This document shows positions 26,336 to 35,969 of a stretch of 64,000 bases of DNA, piece by piece. Numbering within the stretch: position 1 is the stretch's first letter; each line of letters begins with the position of its first letter. The notes under the pieces are model-generated. The model was not told where the DNA came from. It saw nothing but the letters and a program-made list of their open reading frames with translations, and did no database searches. The stretch lies in assembly GCA_963795805.1 (NCBI GenBank), contig CAWCIV010000004.1, positions 496,001-560,000 on the forward strand. Reading direction: 5' to 3'. This DNA is from JALYYC01 sp963795805 (GTDB taxonomy: Bacteria; Chloroflexota; Dormibacteria; CF-121). Both the position numbers and the translations under genes were made by a program.

Positions 26336-27299
26336 CCGAGGCCCCGTCCTTGTCACCGGGGTCGATGGCTTCGCCGGAAGTCACCTCGCCGATCTCTTGC
26401 TCCGGCGGCACTACCAGGTCCACGGCACGACCCGCGCTCCAGATGCTGATCCTCGGGCTGAGCTCAACCGTGAGGTCGAGTGTCACCCGGTCGACCTGCT
26501 CCACCGCGAGGCCGTCGAGGCCGTGGTGGCGCGCGTCAGGCCCGCGTGGGTCTTCCACCTCGCCGCGCTGAGCAGCCCGGCCGCCTCCTGGGAGGATCCG
26601 GCGGCCACCATCACGAACAACGTCGGAGGCCAGGCCAACCTCCTCAACGCGCTGGTAGGACTCGATCCGAAACCACGGGTGCTGGTGGTCGGCTCCACCG
26701 ATGAGTACGGTCGCGTGGCGGGGCGGCGTCACCCGCTCAACGAGAACACCCCGCTCCGGCCGCTCAGTCCCTATGCCGTCAGCAAGGTGGCGCAGGATTA
26801 CCTCGGGTTTCAGTATTTCCTGAGTCGCGCGCTGCCCTGCGTGCGCGTCCGGCCGTTCAACCACACGGGGCCGCGGCAGTCACCCCAGTTCGCGGTGTCG
26901 AACTTCGCCCAGCAGATTGCCCGGATCGAGCTCGGCCGGCAGGCGCCCGCGCTCAAGGTCGGGAATCTGAAGGCGAAACGGGACTTCACCGACGTCCGCG
27001 ACATGGCGCGCGCCTACCTGCTGGCGCTGACGAAGGGAAAGCCCGGCGAGGTCTACAACCTCGGGTCCGGCACGGCGGTCTCCCTCGCCGCCATCGTGGA
27101 ATCCTTGTTGCGCATGACCAGGACGCGGATCAGGCTCGAGGTCGATCCCGCGCGCACCCGCCTCGCCGAGGCGGACGTCTACCTCTGCGATGCGCGCCGG
27201 TTCCAGCGTCTGACCGGATGGCGTCCTCGGATCTCGCTCGAACGGACCCTGCGCGACACGCTCAACTACTGGCGGCGCTGCGAGGCGATCGGCGGATGA
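26332..27299 (+). CDS. rmd: GDP-4-keto-6-deoxy-D-mannose reductase (one base missing near the 5' end)
   Basis: An extended SDR that reduces GDP-4-keto-6-deoxymannose to GDP-D-rhamnose. Visible are STDEYGRVAG, the catalytic SPYAVSK, and the long RMD-like block RPFNHTGPRQSPQFAVSNFAQQIARIE, RDFTDVRDMARAYLLAL and VYNLGSGTAVSLAAIVESLL. The Rossmann start VLVTGVDGFAGSHLADLLL is encoded from 26346 in the same frame, but no start codon precedes it there. GTG 26332, overlapping the metK stop, is in frame only if one C is added to the CCCC at 26342-26345. I therefore place the gene at 26332 with a one-base deletion. Internal TTG 26397 would lose the cofactor motif. Confidence 0.85.
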
Positions 27300-28366
27300 G
27301 CCGGCACGTCGTGATCCTCGCCGGCGGCAGCGGGACCCGGCTCTGGCCCCGGTCCCGCGAGAAAACCCCCAAACACCTGCTGACGCTGCACGGCAGACAG
27401 TCCCTGCTCCAGGCGACCTACAACCGGGTCCGGCACCTGTCGGAGCAGGTCTACGTCGTCACCGAGCGCTCGCAGGTCCCCGGCATCAAGGCGCAGCTCC
27501 CCGACCTTCCGGACGAGCGCTACATCGTCGAGCCCGCGCGTCGCGGCACCGCCTCGGCGCTGGGGCTGGCGGCGCTGACGATCGCCGGCATCGAGCCGAG
27601 CGCCACCATGCTCTCCGTGCACGCGGACCATTACCTCGGCTCGGACGAAGCGGCATACCTGCAGACGCTGGAGGCCGAGGCCGGCTGGGCCGAGCGGCGC
27701 CGGTCGCTGGTGACGGTTGGGCTCACGCCGCCCTACGCCTCGACCGCCTTCGGCTATATCCGGCCGGGCGAGCCGGTCCCGGACGGGGGTGGGCTACCGG
27801 CCTACCGGGTCCAATCGTTTGTCGAAAAGCCCGATCTCCACACCGCACAGGCGTACCTTCGCGAGGGCACCTATCTCTGGCACCTCGGCCTCTTCAGCTG
27901 GCCGGTCGACGTCCTCTTCAAGGAGATGGGTGCGCACGCGGGCGTGCTCTACGGCGGACTCGAGCGCGTCCGGCAAGCCCGGGAGCGTGGCGACGCGGCC
28001 CAGGCCGACGACGCCTACCGGGCGCTGCCCACCGAGGCGATCGATACCGCGGTCCTCGAGCGCACGAGCAATCTCCTGATGGTGCGGGCGAGCTTCGAGT
28101 GGCACGACCTCGGGTCCTGGGCCGACCTGCACGACATCCTGCAGCAGGACGAGGCCGGCAACTTCGTCGAAGGAGACCACGTCCTGATCGACTCCAAGAA
28201 CTGCATGATCCACTCACCGAGCAAGCTGGTGGCGGCGGTCGGCCTCGAGGACATGGTGGTGATCGAGACCGAGGACGCGCTCCTGATCTGCCCAAAAGCG
28301 CGCTCCCAGGACGTCAAGTTGATCGTCGACCGGTTGCGGCAGATGGGGAAGACGGATTACCTCTAG
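27296..28366 (+). CDS. manC: Mannose-1-phosphate guanylyltransferase
   Basis: Converts mannose-1-phosphate and GTP to GDP-mannose. The 356-residue product starts SRHVVILAGGSGTRLWPRSREKTPKH, the nucleotidyltransferase P-loop. It has FGYIRPGEPV, FVEKPD, the metal-site WHLGLFSW and FEWHDLGSWADL, typical of the GDP-mannose class. The phosphomannose isomerase domain found in long ManC proteins is absent; the separate cupin at 30850 may supply it. The ATG at 27296 overlaps the rmd stop (ATGA). Confidence 0.93.
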   Translation: MSRHVVILAGGSGTRLWPRSREKTPKHLLTLHGRQSLLQATYNRVRHLSEQVYVVTERSQVPGIKAQLPDLPDERYIVEPARRGTASALGLAALTIAGIEPSATMLSVHADHYLGSDEAAYLQTLEAEAGWAERRRSLVTVGLTPPYASTAFGYIRPGEPVPDGGGLPAYRVQSFVEKPDLHTAQAYLREGTYLWHLGLFSWPVDVLFKEMGAHAGVLYGGLERVRQARERGDAAQADDAYRALPTEAIDTAVLERTSNLLMVRASFEWHDLGSWADLHDILQQDEAGNFVEGDHVLIDSKNCMIHSPSKLVAAVGLEDMVVIETEDALLICPKARSQDVKLIVDRLRQMGKTDYL

Positions 28367-28370
28367 CCGG

Positions 28371-28376
28371 TACACT
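28371..28376 (+). promoter_or_regulatory. -10 box TACACT before gmd
   Basis: Six bases lie between the box and GTG 28383, so gmd may have its own leaderless promoter inside the cluster. Confidence 0.5.
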
Positions 28377-28382
28377 TTGGCG

Positions 28383-29411
28383 GTGCCGAAGCGGGCGTTG
28401 ATCACCGGAATCACGGGCCAGGACGGCTCGTACCTGGCGGAACTGCTGCTGGGGAAGGGCTACGAGGTCCACGGTGTCGTGCGCCGCTCCTCGAGCATGA
28501 ACCGCAGCCGCATCGATCACCTCGAGCATGGCAATCCGCTGCACGCCGGCGAAGCCCGCTTCCTGCTCCACTACGGGGACATGACCGATTCCGGTGGCCT
28601 GAACCGGCTGGTGATGACCGTCGAGCCCGACGAGATCTACAACCTGGCGGCGATGAGCCAGGTCCATATCTCCTTCGACCAGCCCGAGTACACCGGCAAC
28701 ACGGATGGGCTCGGGACCGCGCGCCTGCTGGAGGCGATCCGGGCGACCGGACGATCGACCCGCTTCTACCAGGCGTCCACCTCCGAGATCTTCGGCCTGA
28801 CCCCGCCGCCGCAGAGCGAGCAGACCGCGATGCACCCGCGCAGTCCCTACGGGGTTGCCAAGCTCTACGCGCACTGGATCACGGTCAACTATCGCGAGGC
28901 GTATGGGATGTTCGCCTGCAGCGGCATCCTCTTCAACCACGAGTCGCCCCGGCGTGGCGAGAACTTCGTCACCCGCAAGGTGACCCGGGGCGTCGCGGCC
29001 ATCCTCGCCGGCCGTGCCAAGTCGGTTCGACTGGGCAACCTGGAGTCGAAACGCGACTGGGGATACGCCCCCGACTATGTCGAGGCGATGTGGATGATGC
29101 TCCAGCAGGAGAAGCCCGACGACTACGTGATCGCCACCGGACGGCAATGGAGTGTCCGCCAGCTGGCCGAGCTCGCGTTCGGGTTGGTCGGACTGGAGTG
29201 GCGCAAGTACGTCGAGGTGGATCCCGCCTACCTGCGGCCGGCCGAGGTCCCGGACCTGTGCGGAGATCCGTCCAAGGCGCGGGCCGCCCTCGGATGGGCG
29301 CCGAAGACCAGCTTCGAAGCGATGATCCACGAGATGCTCGAGCATGACCTCAACGCCGCCGGCGTGAAGCCCGACCAATACCTGCGTGCGCGCACGACGA
29401 CGGTCGCATGA
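28383..29411 (+). CDS. gmd: GDP-mannose 4,6-dehydratase
   Basis: Forms GDP-4-keto-6-deoxymannose. The 342-residue product has the NADP-binding ALITGITGQDGSYLAELLL, the GMD-specific RRSSSMNRSRIDHL loop, YNLAAMSQVHISFDQP, STSEIFGLTPPPQSE and the catalytic SPYGVAKLYAHW. The substrate-contact block ILFNHESPRRGENFVTRK is diagnostic. GTG 28383 is preferred over TTG 28377 because of the TACACT box. Product use by rmd predicts GDP-D-rhamnose. Confidence 0.96.
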   Translation: MPKRALITGITGQDGSYLAELLLGKGYEVHGVVRRSSSMNRSRIDHLEHGNPLHAGEARFLLHYGDMTDSGGLNRLVMTVEPDEIYNLAAMSQVHISFDQPEYTGNTDGLGTARLLEAIRATGRSTRFYQASTSEIFGLTPPPQSEQTAMHPRSPYGVAKLYAHWITVNYREAYGMFACSGILFNHESPRRGENFVTRKVTRGVAAILAGRAKSVRLGNLESKRDWGYAPDYVEAMWMMLQQEKPDDYVIATGRQWSVRQLAELAFGLVGLEWRKYVEVDPAYLRPAEVPDLCGDPSKARAALGWAPKTSFEAMIHEMLEHDLNAAGVKPDQYLRARTTTVA

Positions 29412-30857
29412 GCGTCCCGGTGGAGATCACGTTCGGGACCGACGGCTGGCGCGGCATCATCGCGGACGATTTCACCTACGAGTCCGTCCGCATCGCCACC
29501 CAGGGGATCGCGCAATATCTCGTCAGCCGCCCGAACCCGAGGGCCGTCGTCGGCTACGACACGCGCTTTTCCTCGGATCTGTTCGCCCGCGAGGTGGCCC
29601 AGGTGCTCGCCGCCAACGGGGTCCGGGTCTTCGTCATCGACGCCCCCGCGCCCACCCAGGTCTCAACCTTTGCCATCCTCGATCGGAAGGCCAGCGGCGC
29701 GCTGGTGATCACGGCGAGCCACAACCCGTATTACTTCAGTGGTCTGAAATACAAACCGGAATACGCCGGCTCGGCGTCGCCCGAAGTGACCGCCCGCCTC
29801 GAACAGGAGATCGTCAAGGTCCAGCGCGGCGGGCGCGTCAAGCAGATGCGCTTCGACGATGCCAAAACACAGGGCCTGATCGAGGTCTTCGACCCGCAAC
29901 CCGCCTACGCCGCGCAGGTGAACAAGCTCGTCGACCTCGATCGCATCAAGGCGGCCGGGCTCAAGATCCTGCACGAGCCTATGTACGGTGCCGCGCAGGG
30001 ATACATCAAGGCGCTGCTGGACGGTGGGAAGACGAAGATCGACGAGATCCACGGCGAGCGCAACGCCTCGTTCGGCGGCATGCACCCCGAGCCGATCGCC
30101 CACTACATGCCGGAGGCGATGGCGATCATGGCCAAGGGGAAATATGACCTCTGCATCGCCAATGACGGGGACGCCGATCGCGTCGGGATCATCGACGAGA
30201 AGGGCGGGTTCGTCAACCAGCTCCAGGTGATGGCGTTGCTGATGATGTACCTCGTCGAGAAGCGCGGGCAGAAGGGCGACGTCGTGCGCTCGCTGACCTC
30301 GACCTCGATGGCCGACAAGCTGGGCGAGCGGTTCGGCGTCACGGTTCACGAGTTGAAGGTCGGCTTCAAATTCCTTGGGCCGAAGCTCACCGAGGTCGAC
30401 GGCATCCTCGCGGGCGAGGAGAGCGGCGGCTTCGCCTTCCGAGGGCACATCCCCGAGCGGGACGGGGTTCTCTCCGGGTTGTTCTTCGCCGACATGATCG
30501 TGCAGTATGGTCAGCCGCTCTCGAAAATCCTCGAGCACCTGGTTGAGCTGGTCGGCCCCCACTTCTACGCGCGCCATGACATCCACCTGGAGCGGCAGGA
30601 CTACGCGGCGCGGCGCACCGAGCTCTACGGCAAGCTCCAGCAGGACCCGCCGGCGGAGATCGGCGGGAGAAGCGGTGGTTCGCTCGCGCAGCGACGACGG
30701 CTTCAAGTACTACCTCGCGGATGGGAGCTGGGTACTGATCCGGTTTAGCGGGACCGAGCCCCTGATCCGGGTCTACAGCGAGGCGCCATCGAAGGCGCGG
30801 GTCGACCAGTTGCTCGCCGCCCTGGAGGATCGCCTCGGTCTGCGCCAGCATGCCTGA
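29408..30857 (+). CDS. Phosphohexomutase (phosphomanno-/phosphoglucomutase; one-base frameshift)
   Basis: An alpha-D-phosphohexomutase of about 480 residues. It opens FGTDGWRGIIADDFT, has the phosphoserine loop VITASHNPYYFSGLK, the Mg site NDGDADRVG and the sugar-binding GEESGGFAFRGH. The frame breaks at 30665-30667 (one extra G). The phosphate-binding end, RFSGTEPLIRVYSEAP, continues in the next frame to TGA 30855-30857. GEESGG places it in the broad PGM/PMM group, not GlmM. Its neighbours indicate conversion of mannose-6-P to mannose-1-P. ATG 29408 overlaps the gmd stop, and the 3' end overlaps the cupin gene by 8 bases. Confidence 0.88.
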
Positions 30858-31209
30858 ACTGGTCGTCAAGCCGTGGGGCTGGGAAAACCGCTTCGCGGTG
30901 ACCGACCGCTACCTGGGCAAGGTCATCCACATCAACGCCGGCGAGATGCTGAGCCTCCAGTATCACGAGCGCAAGGATGAGACGGTGCTGGTGGTCAAGG
31001 GCGTCATGGACCTCCAGCTCGAGGACGACCAGGGGAGGCTCCAGACCCACCGCCTCACCCCCGGCATGTCGAGGCGCATCCTCCCGGGGGTAAAACACCG
31101 GATGATCGGGGCCGAGGAGTGTGAATTCTTCGAGGTGTCCACGCCCGAGATCGACGACGTCATCCGGTTGGAGGATAAGTACGGTCGGGAGGGGACCAGC
31201 ACGGCCTGA
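30850..31209 (+). CDS. Cupin, mannose-6-phosphate isomerase type II-like
   Basis: A 119-residue single cupin. The opening VKPWGWENRFAVTDRYLGKVIHINAGEMLSLQYHERKDE matches the C-terminal isomerase domain of fused ManC/AlgA proteins, with metal ligands in the QYHERKDE region and a later His in PGVKHRM. It probably interconverts fructose-6-P and mannose-6-P, feeding the GDP-mannose genes just upstream. It could also be a plain cupin without isomerase activity. Operonic with the phosphohexomutase by overlap. Confidence 0.82.
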   Translation: MPELVVKPWGWENRFAVTDRYLGKVIHINAGEMLSLQYHERKDETVLVVKGVMDLQLEDDQGRLQTHRLTPGMSRRILPGVKHRMIGAEECEFFEVSTPEIDDVIRLEDKYGREGTSTA

Positions 31210-31255
31210 TCCGGACCGACCTTTCCACAGTTTCCACAATGAGTCGACCGCATGA

Positions 31256-31270
31256 CGAACATATGTTTCG
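31256..31270. promoter_or_regulatory. SOS-box-like palindrome
   Basis: CGAACATATGTTTCG is close to the Gram-positive/actinobacterial LexA site (CGAAC-N4-GTTCG); the core AACATATGTT is a perfect palindrome. It lies 74 bases before the ATG of the membrane gene at 31345. No lexA or repair gene is seen next to it. Confidence 0.4.
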
Positions 31271-31331
31271 AATACAAATTTGGTCTTGCAATCGGCTAAC
31301 TATCCCCAGCCCCAAACGCACGTTTCCCTGC

Positions 31332-31337
31332 TACACT
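31332..31337 (+). promoter_or_regulatory. Extended -10 box TGC-TACACT before the membrane gene
   Basis: Seven bases separate the box from ATG 31345, and a TGC triplet precedes it as in extended -10 promoters. Confidence 0.5.
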
Positions 31338-31344
31338 TCCCGCC

Positions 31345-32208
31345 ATGTCGGAAGCCCTCGCGCGTAGTTCCGCGACCCTTCCGCAGGCCGGACATCCGCG
31401 TGCCGGCAGGCCACGGGTGGGGACCGCCCTCCGGCCGATCAAACTGGGGACCCGTTACCTCGGCCTGCTCGCGGTCTGGGCGACCGGGATCGGCCTCAGC
31501 TTCAAGTCCGAGCTGCTCACCCCGACCCAGGTCTGGCAGGCGACCGCCGGCCTTGCCGTCTTCACCTCGCTCGGCCTCCTCTTCCTCCACGCGCGCAACC
31601 GCACACCCGGCTGGCTGAGCCTCGACCACTACATCTCGCCCGTGCTCGCGATCGTCGGGGCGGGCGCCTTCTCCATCCTTGCCCCCGACTACCGGGTTCA
31701 CACCCTCGCGATGCTGGTCATGGGGGCCGTGATCTTCACCAGCAGCTACGTCGACCTCTCTCGTGGAATGGGCCGCGAGCGTCCGCTCCATCGATTCCTT
31801 CGCGACGCCACCACGTTTTGCTCCTTGCTGGCGCTGCTCTACCTCGTCCTCCAATCGAACGAGCTGCCCAACATCCTGAAGTTCAGCTGGATTTTCGCGA
31901 TCAGCCTCTTCAGCGGCTACCGCAGCTTCCGCTTCGCGACCAAGCGCGAAGGGATTGCGCTGCTCACCGCCTTCCTGACCGCGGGGACGGTGACCTTCGG
32001 CGCCTTCGGGATGGTGACTTACCTCAACCAGGGCAGTCCCTATATCGCGGTCGTGCTCGCGTTTGCCTGGTACGCCTGGCAGGGCCTGCTCGTCCACACG
32101 CTCGACGACTCGCTGACGAAACGGATCTTCTTCGAGTACGGGCTCTTCGCGGTGATCTGCGTCTACCTGATCGTGCTGGCGGCCGTCACCGGTCGCCCCG
32201 TCGGATAG
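31345..32208 (+). CDS. Polytopic membrane protein of unknown function
   Basis: A 287-residue protein. A polar Ala/Pro/Arg-rich N-terminus (about 35 residues) is followed by roughly eight hydrophobic helices. There is no signal peptide and no motif I recognise. Notable are a cytoplasmic segment SRGMGRERPLHRFLRD before helix 5 and GYRSFRFATKREG between two later helices. It is transcribed alone, between the GDP-sugar genes and the convergent liv operon, and has an SOS-like palindrome and an extended -10 box upstream. No function is proposed. Confidence 0.75.
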   Translation: MSEALARSSATLPQAGHPRAGRPRVGTALRPIKLGTRYLGLLAVWATGIGLSFKSELLTPTQVWQATAGLAVFTSLGLLFLHARNRTPGWLSLDHYISPVLAIVGAGAFSILAPDYRVHTLAMLVMGAVIFTSSYVDLSRGMGRERPLHRFLRDATTFCSLLALLYLVLQSNELPNILKFSWIFAISLFSGYRSFRFATKREGIALLTAFLTAGTVTFGAFGMVTYLNQGSPYIAVVLAFAWYAWQGLLVHTLDDSLTKRIFFEYGLFAVICVYLIVLAAVTGRPVG

Positions 32209-32919
32209 CTAGACCCCCAGGTACGCCCGCTGCACGTCGGGACTGGCGAGCAGTTCCTTGCCGGTACCCTCCTTGACAATCCGGCCCGTCTCCAACACGT
32301 AGCCGCGATGGGCAACGTTCAGCGCCTTGAGCGCGTTTTGCTCGATCAGCAGGATGGTCGTTCCCTCTTTGTTGATGTCACGGATGACGGTGAAGATGGT
32401 GTCCACCATCAACGGCGCCAGTCCGAGCGACGGCTCATCGAGGAGGAGCACCTTGGGTCGCGACATGAGCGCGCGGCTGATGGTCAGCATCTGCTGCTCG
32501 CCGCCGGAGAGGGTGCCGGCCAACTGGCCCTGGCGCTCCTTGAGGCGGGGGAAGAGCGTGTAGACACGATCGAGGTCTTCCCGGGTGACGCCGCCTTTCC
32601 GGATATAGGCACCCAGGTCGAGGTTCTCGCGGACCGTCATGCGGGCGAAGATCCGCCGACCCTCGGGCGCGTGGCCAATGCCTTTTACGACGATGTCCTC
32701 CGCCTGCAGGCGGCTGATGTCCTCGCCGCGCAGCCGGACCCGCCCAGAGGAGGCCGGCGTCAGGCCGGAGATGGCCCGCAGCGTGGTCGTCTTGCCCGCG
32801 CCGTTCGCCCCGATCAGCGAGACGATCTCGCCCTCGTCGACGTGCAGGCTGACCGCGCGCAGCGCCTGGATCCGGCCGTAGAAGACGTCGATCGCGTCGA
32901 CGTCGAGGATGGCCGCCAC
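32209..32919 (-). CDS. livF: Branched-chain amino acid ABC transporter ATPase LivF
   Basis: A 236-residue ABC ATPase. It has the Walker A motif GANGAGKTT, the Q-loop, the signature LSGGEQQML, Walker B VLLLDEPSLGL and the H-loop-equivalent LIEQN. KGIGHAPEGRRIFARMTVRENLDLG is diagnostic for LivF. GTG 32919 overlaps the livG stop by one base. Last gene of the livJHMGF series. Confidence 0.95.
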   Translation of the reverse strand: MAAILDVDAIDVFYGRIQALRAVSLHVDEGEIVSLIGANGAGKTTTLRAISGLTPASSGRVRLRGEDISRLQAEDIVVKGIGHAPEGRRIFARMTVRENLDLGAYIRKGGVTREDLDRVYTLFPRLKERQGQLAGTLSGGEQQMLTISRALMSRPKVLLLDEPSLGLAPLMVDTIFTVIRDINKEGTTILLIEQNALKALNVAHRGYVLETGRIVKEGTGKELLASPDVQRAYLGV

Positions 32920-33782
32920 TAGGCCGATTTCCCCAGGTAGGCCTCGATCACGCGCGGGTCGGCCCGAACTTTCTGCGGCGTGCCTTCCGCGATCTTCTCG
33001 CCGTAGTCGAGCACCACGATCCGCTCGGACACCTCCATGACGACCTTCATGTCATGCTCGATGAGGAAGACGGTGATGCCCTGGGATCGGATGTTCTGGA
33101 TGAGTTGCATCAGCTCCGTCTTCTCCTGCGGGTTGAAGCCGGCCGCGGGCTCGTCGAGCATCAGCAGCTTCGGATCGCTGGCCAGTGCGCGGGCGATCTC
33201 GAGCCGGCGCTGGAAGCCGTAGGGAAGGTTGCGCGCATACTGCTCCTGGTAGGGCTCGAGCCCGACGAACCGGAGCAGCTCGCGGGCCCGGTCGCGGACC
33301 TTACGCTCCTCCTTCCTGGCGAACGGCGTCCGCAGCAGCGCATCCCAGACCTGGGCGTGCATCCGGGGATGTTGCCCGACCATCACGTTCTCGAGCGCGG
33401 TCATGTAGGAGAAGAGGCGAATGTTCTGGAAGGTGCGCGCGATGCCGAGCGTGGTGACGGCATGGGGCCGGAGCCCGATCGGGATCGGTCCCTGCCCGAG
33501 CCCGCGCCGAATGCCACTCGCCACCGTGTAGTAAGCGGCGAGCGGAGGCAGGAAGGTTCGCCAGTACTCGGCCACCGGGTAGACGGATTTCCCGTTGAAG
33601 ATGATCTCGCCGCTGGTCGGCTTGTAGAGGCCGGCGATCAGGTTGAACATGGTGGTCTTGCCGGCGCCGTTGGGCCCGATCATGGCGAAGATCTCGCCTT
33701 GCTCGACCGTGAGGTCGACGCTATTGACGGCCAGGAGGCCGCCAAAGCGCTTGGTGAGGCCGCGGGTCTGCAGGATCGGCAT
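32919..33782 (-). CDS. livG: Branched-chain amino acid ABC transporter ATPase LivG, with an unusual insert
   Basis: A 287-residue ABC ATPase with Walker A GPNGAGKTT, the LivG-type GIARTFQNIRLF, a short signature region NLPYGFQRRLEIARAL, Walker B LLMLDEPAAGFNP and FLIEHDMKVVME. Between the strand GEIIFNGKSV and GIARTFQ lie about 40 extra residues (roughly 68-107; 33581-33462) rich in Tyr, Pro and hydrophobics (YPVAEYWRTFLPPLAAYYTV). Ordinary LivG has only about ten here. ATG 33782 is the natural start, eight bases after livM; longer open sequence upstream is just livM read in another frame. Confidence 0.94.
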   Translation of the reverse strand: MPILQTRGLTKRFGGLLAVNSVDLTVEQGEIFAMIGPNGAGKTTMFNLIAGLYKPTSGEIIFNGKSVYPVAEYWRTFLPPLAAYYTVASGIRRGLGQGPIPIGLRPHAVTTLGIARTFQNIRLFSYMTALENVMVGQHPRMHAQVWDALLRTPFARKEERKVRDRARELLRFVGLEPYQEQYARNLPYGFQRRLEIARALASDPKLLMLDEPAAGFNPQEKTELMQLIQNIRSQGITVFLIEHDMKVVMEVSERIVVLDYGEKIAEGTPQKVRADPRVIEAYLGKSA

Positions 33783-33790
33783 CGTCGTTC

Positions 33791-34938
<1,148 letters not shown>

Positions 34939-34942
<4 letters not shown>

Positions 34943-35850
34943 TTCTCGGGCACCCGCATCCCCAGTAGGCCGGTCGGACGGAAGACCAGGACGAAGATCA
35001 AGATGCTGAAGACCACGACGTCAGCCCACTGCCCCCCACCGGTAATGTAGCCGCCGACGAAGGCGAGGATGATCCCGATCAAGAAGCCCCCGACGGACGC
35101 CCCGACCACGTTGCCGATGCCACCGAAGACCGCGGCGGTGAACGCGATCAGCCCGGCTCGGAATCCCTGGTCGAACTGGAGCGTCTGGAAATAAAACCCG
35201 TAGATGATGCCGCCGGCAGCGGCGAGTGCCGAGCCGATGAAGAAGGTAATGGCGATCGTCCGGTTGATGTTGATGCCCATCAGGCGGGCCGCATCCCGAT
35301 CCTGCGCGGTCGCGCGCATTGCCCGCCCGACACGGGTCCGCTGGATGAATTGCTGCAGGCTGATCATCAGCAGCAGGGCGATCCCGATGATGATCAGGTT
35401 GCCCACCCCCAGGGAGACCGCGCCGAGGTTGAGACTGCCCGACGGCAGAAGATTCGGGAACGAGATATTGTTCGGTCCCTTGATCAAGAACAGGACCCCT
35501 TCGAGGATGAAGGACACCCCCACGGCCGTGATCAGCGGGGCGAGACGCGGCGCGTTACGAAGTGGCCGGTAGGCAACCCGTTCGATTGCGACCCCCAGCA
35601 GGCCGTTGATGCCCATGGCCGCGAGGAAGACGAAGAGCACGCCGAAAAACAGGACGACGGGGGACGCGTGCTCGAGGCCGAGGAGGCCGATCAGCGTCAG
35701 GCCGATCAGCCCGCCGACCGTGAAGATGTCGCCGTGGGCGAAGTTGATCAGCTCGATGATGCCGTAGACCAGGGTGTAGCCCAGCGCGATGAGGGCGTAG
35801 ATGGCGCCAAGGGTAAGGCCCAGCGTCAACTGGTCGGCAAAGAACCGCAT
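34939..35850 (-). CDS. livH: Branched-chain amino acid ABC transporter permease LivH
   Basis: A 303-residue permease with about eight helices. LTLGAIYALIALGYTLVYGIIELINFAHGDIF is the standard LivH opening, and RTRVGRAMRATAQDRDAARLMGININ is the coupling segment that docks on the ATPases. A strong GGGAGGAGGG ribosome site directly precedes the ATG. It begins 119 bases after livJ, beyond a stable hairpin. Confidence 0.95.
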
Positions 35851-35926
35851 CCCTCCTCCCTTTGGCCGGCGATCCCAGACCGGTTGCCAAACAGTGTAGC
35901 CAGCCGTGACGTCTGGTTCAAGGGTT

Positions 35927-35951
35927 GGGGGCAGAGCGCGGCTCTGCCCCC
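35927..35951 (-). terminator. Strong hairpin between livJ and livH
   Basis: GGGGGCAGAGC and GCTCTGCCCCC form a perfect 11-bp stem with a 3-base loop, 18 bases after the livJ stop. No T tract follows on the minus strand. It may partly terminate transcription or protect the livJ mRNA from decay, giving more binding protein than permease. Confidence 0.55.
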
Positions 35952-35969
35952 GGTCGGTCTAGTCGATGC

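Noticed and set aside
31222..31238. Two tandem TTTCCACA motifs as DnaA boxes or an origin
   Set aside because: Each deviates from the DnaA consensus at two positions, no dnaA or dnaN nearby, and only two copies.
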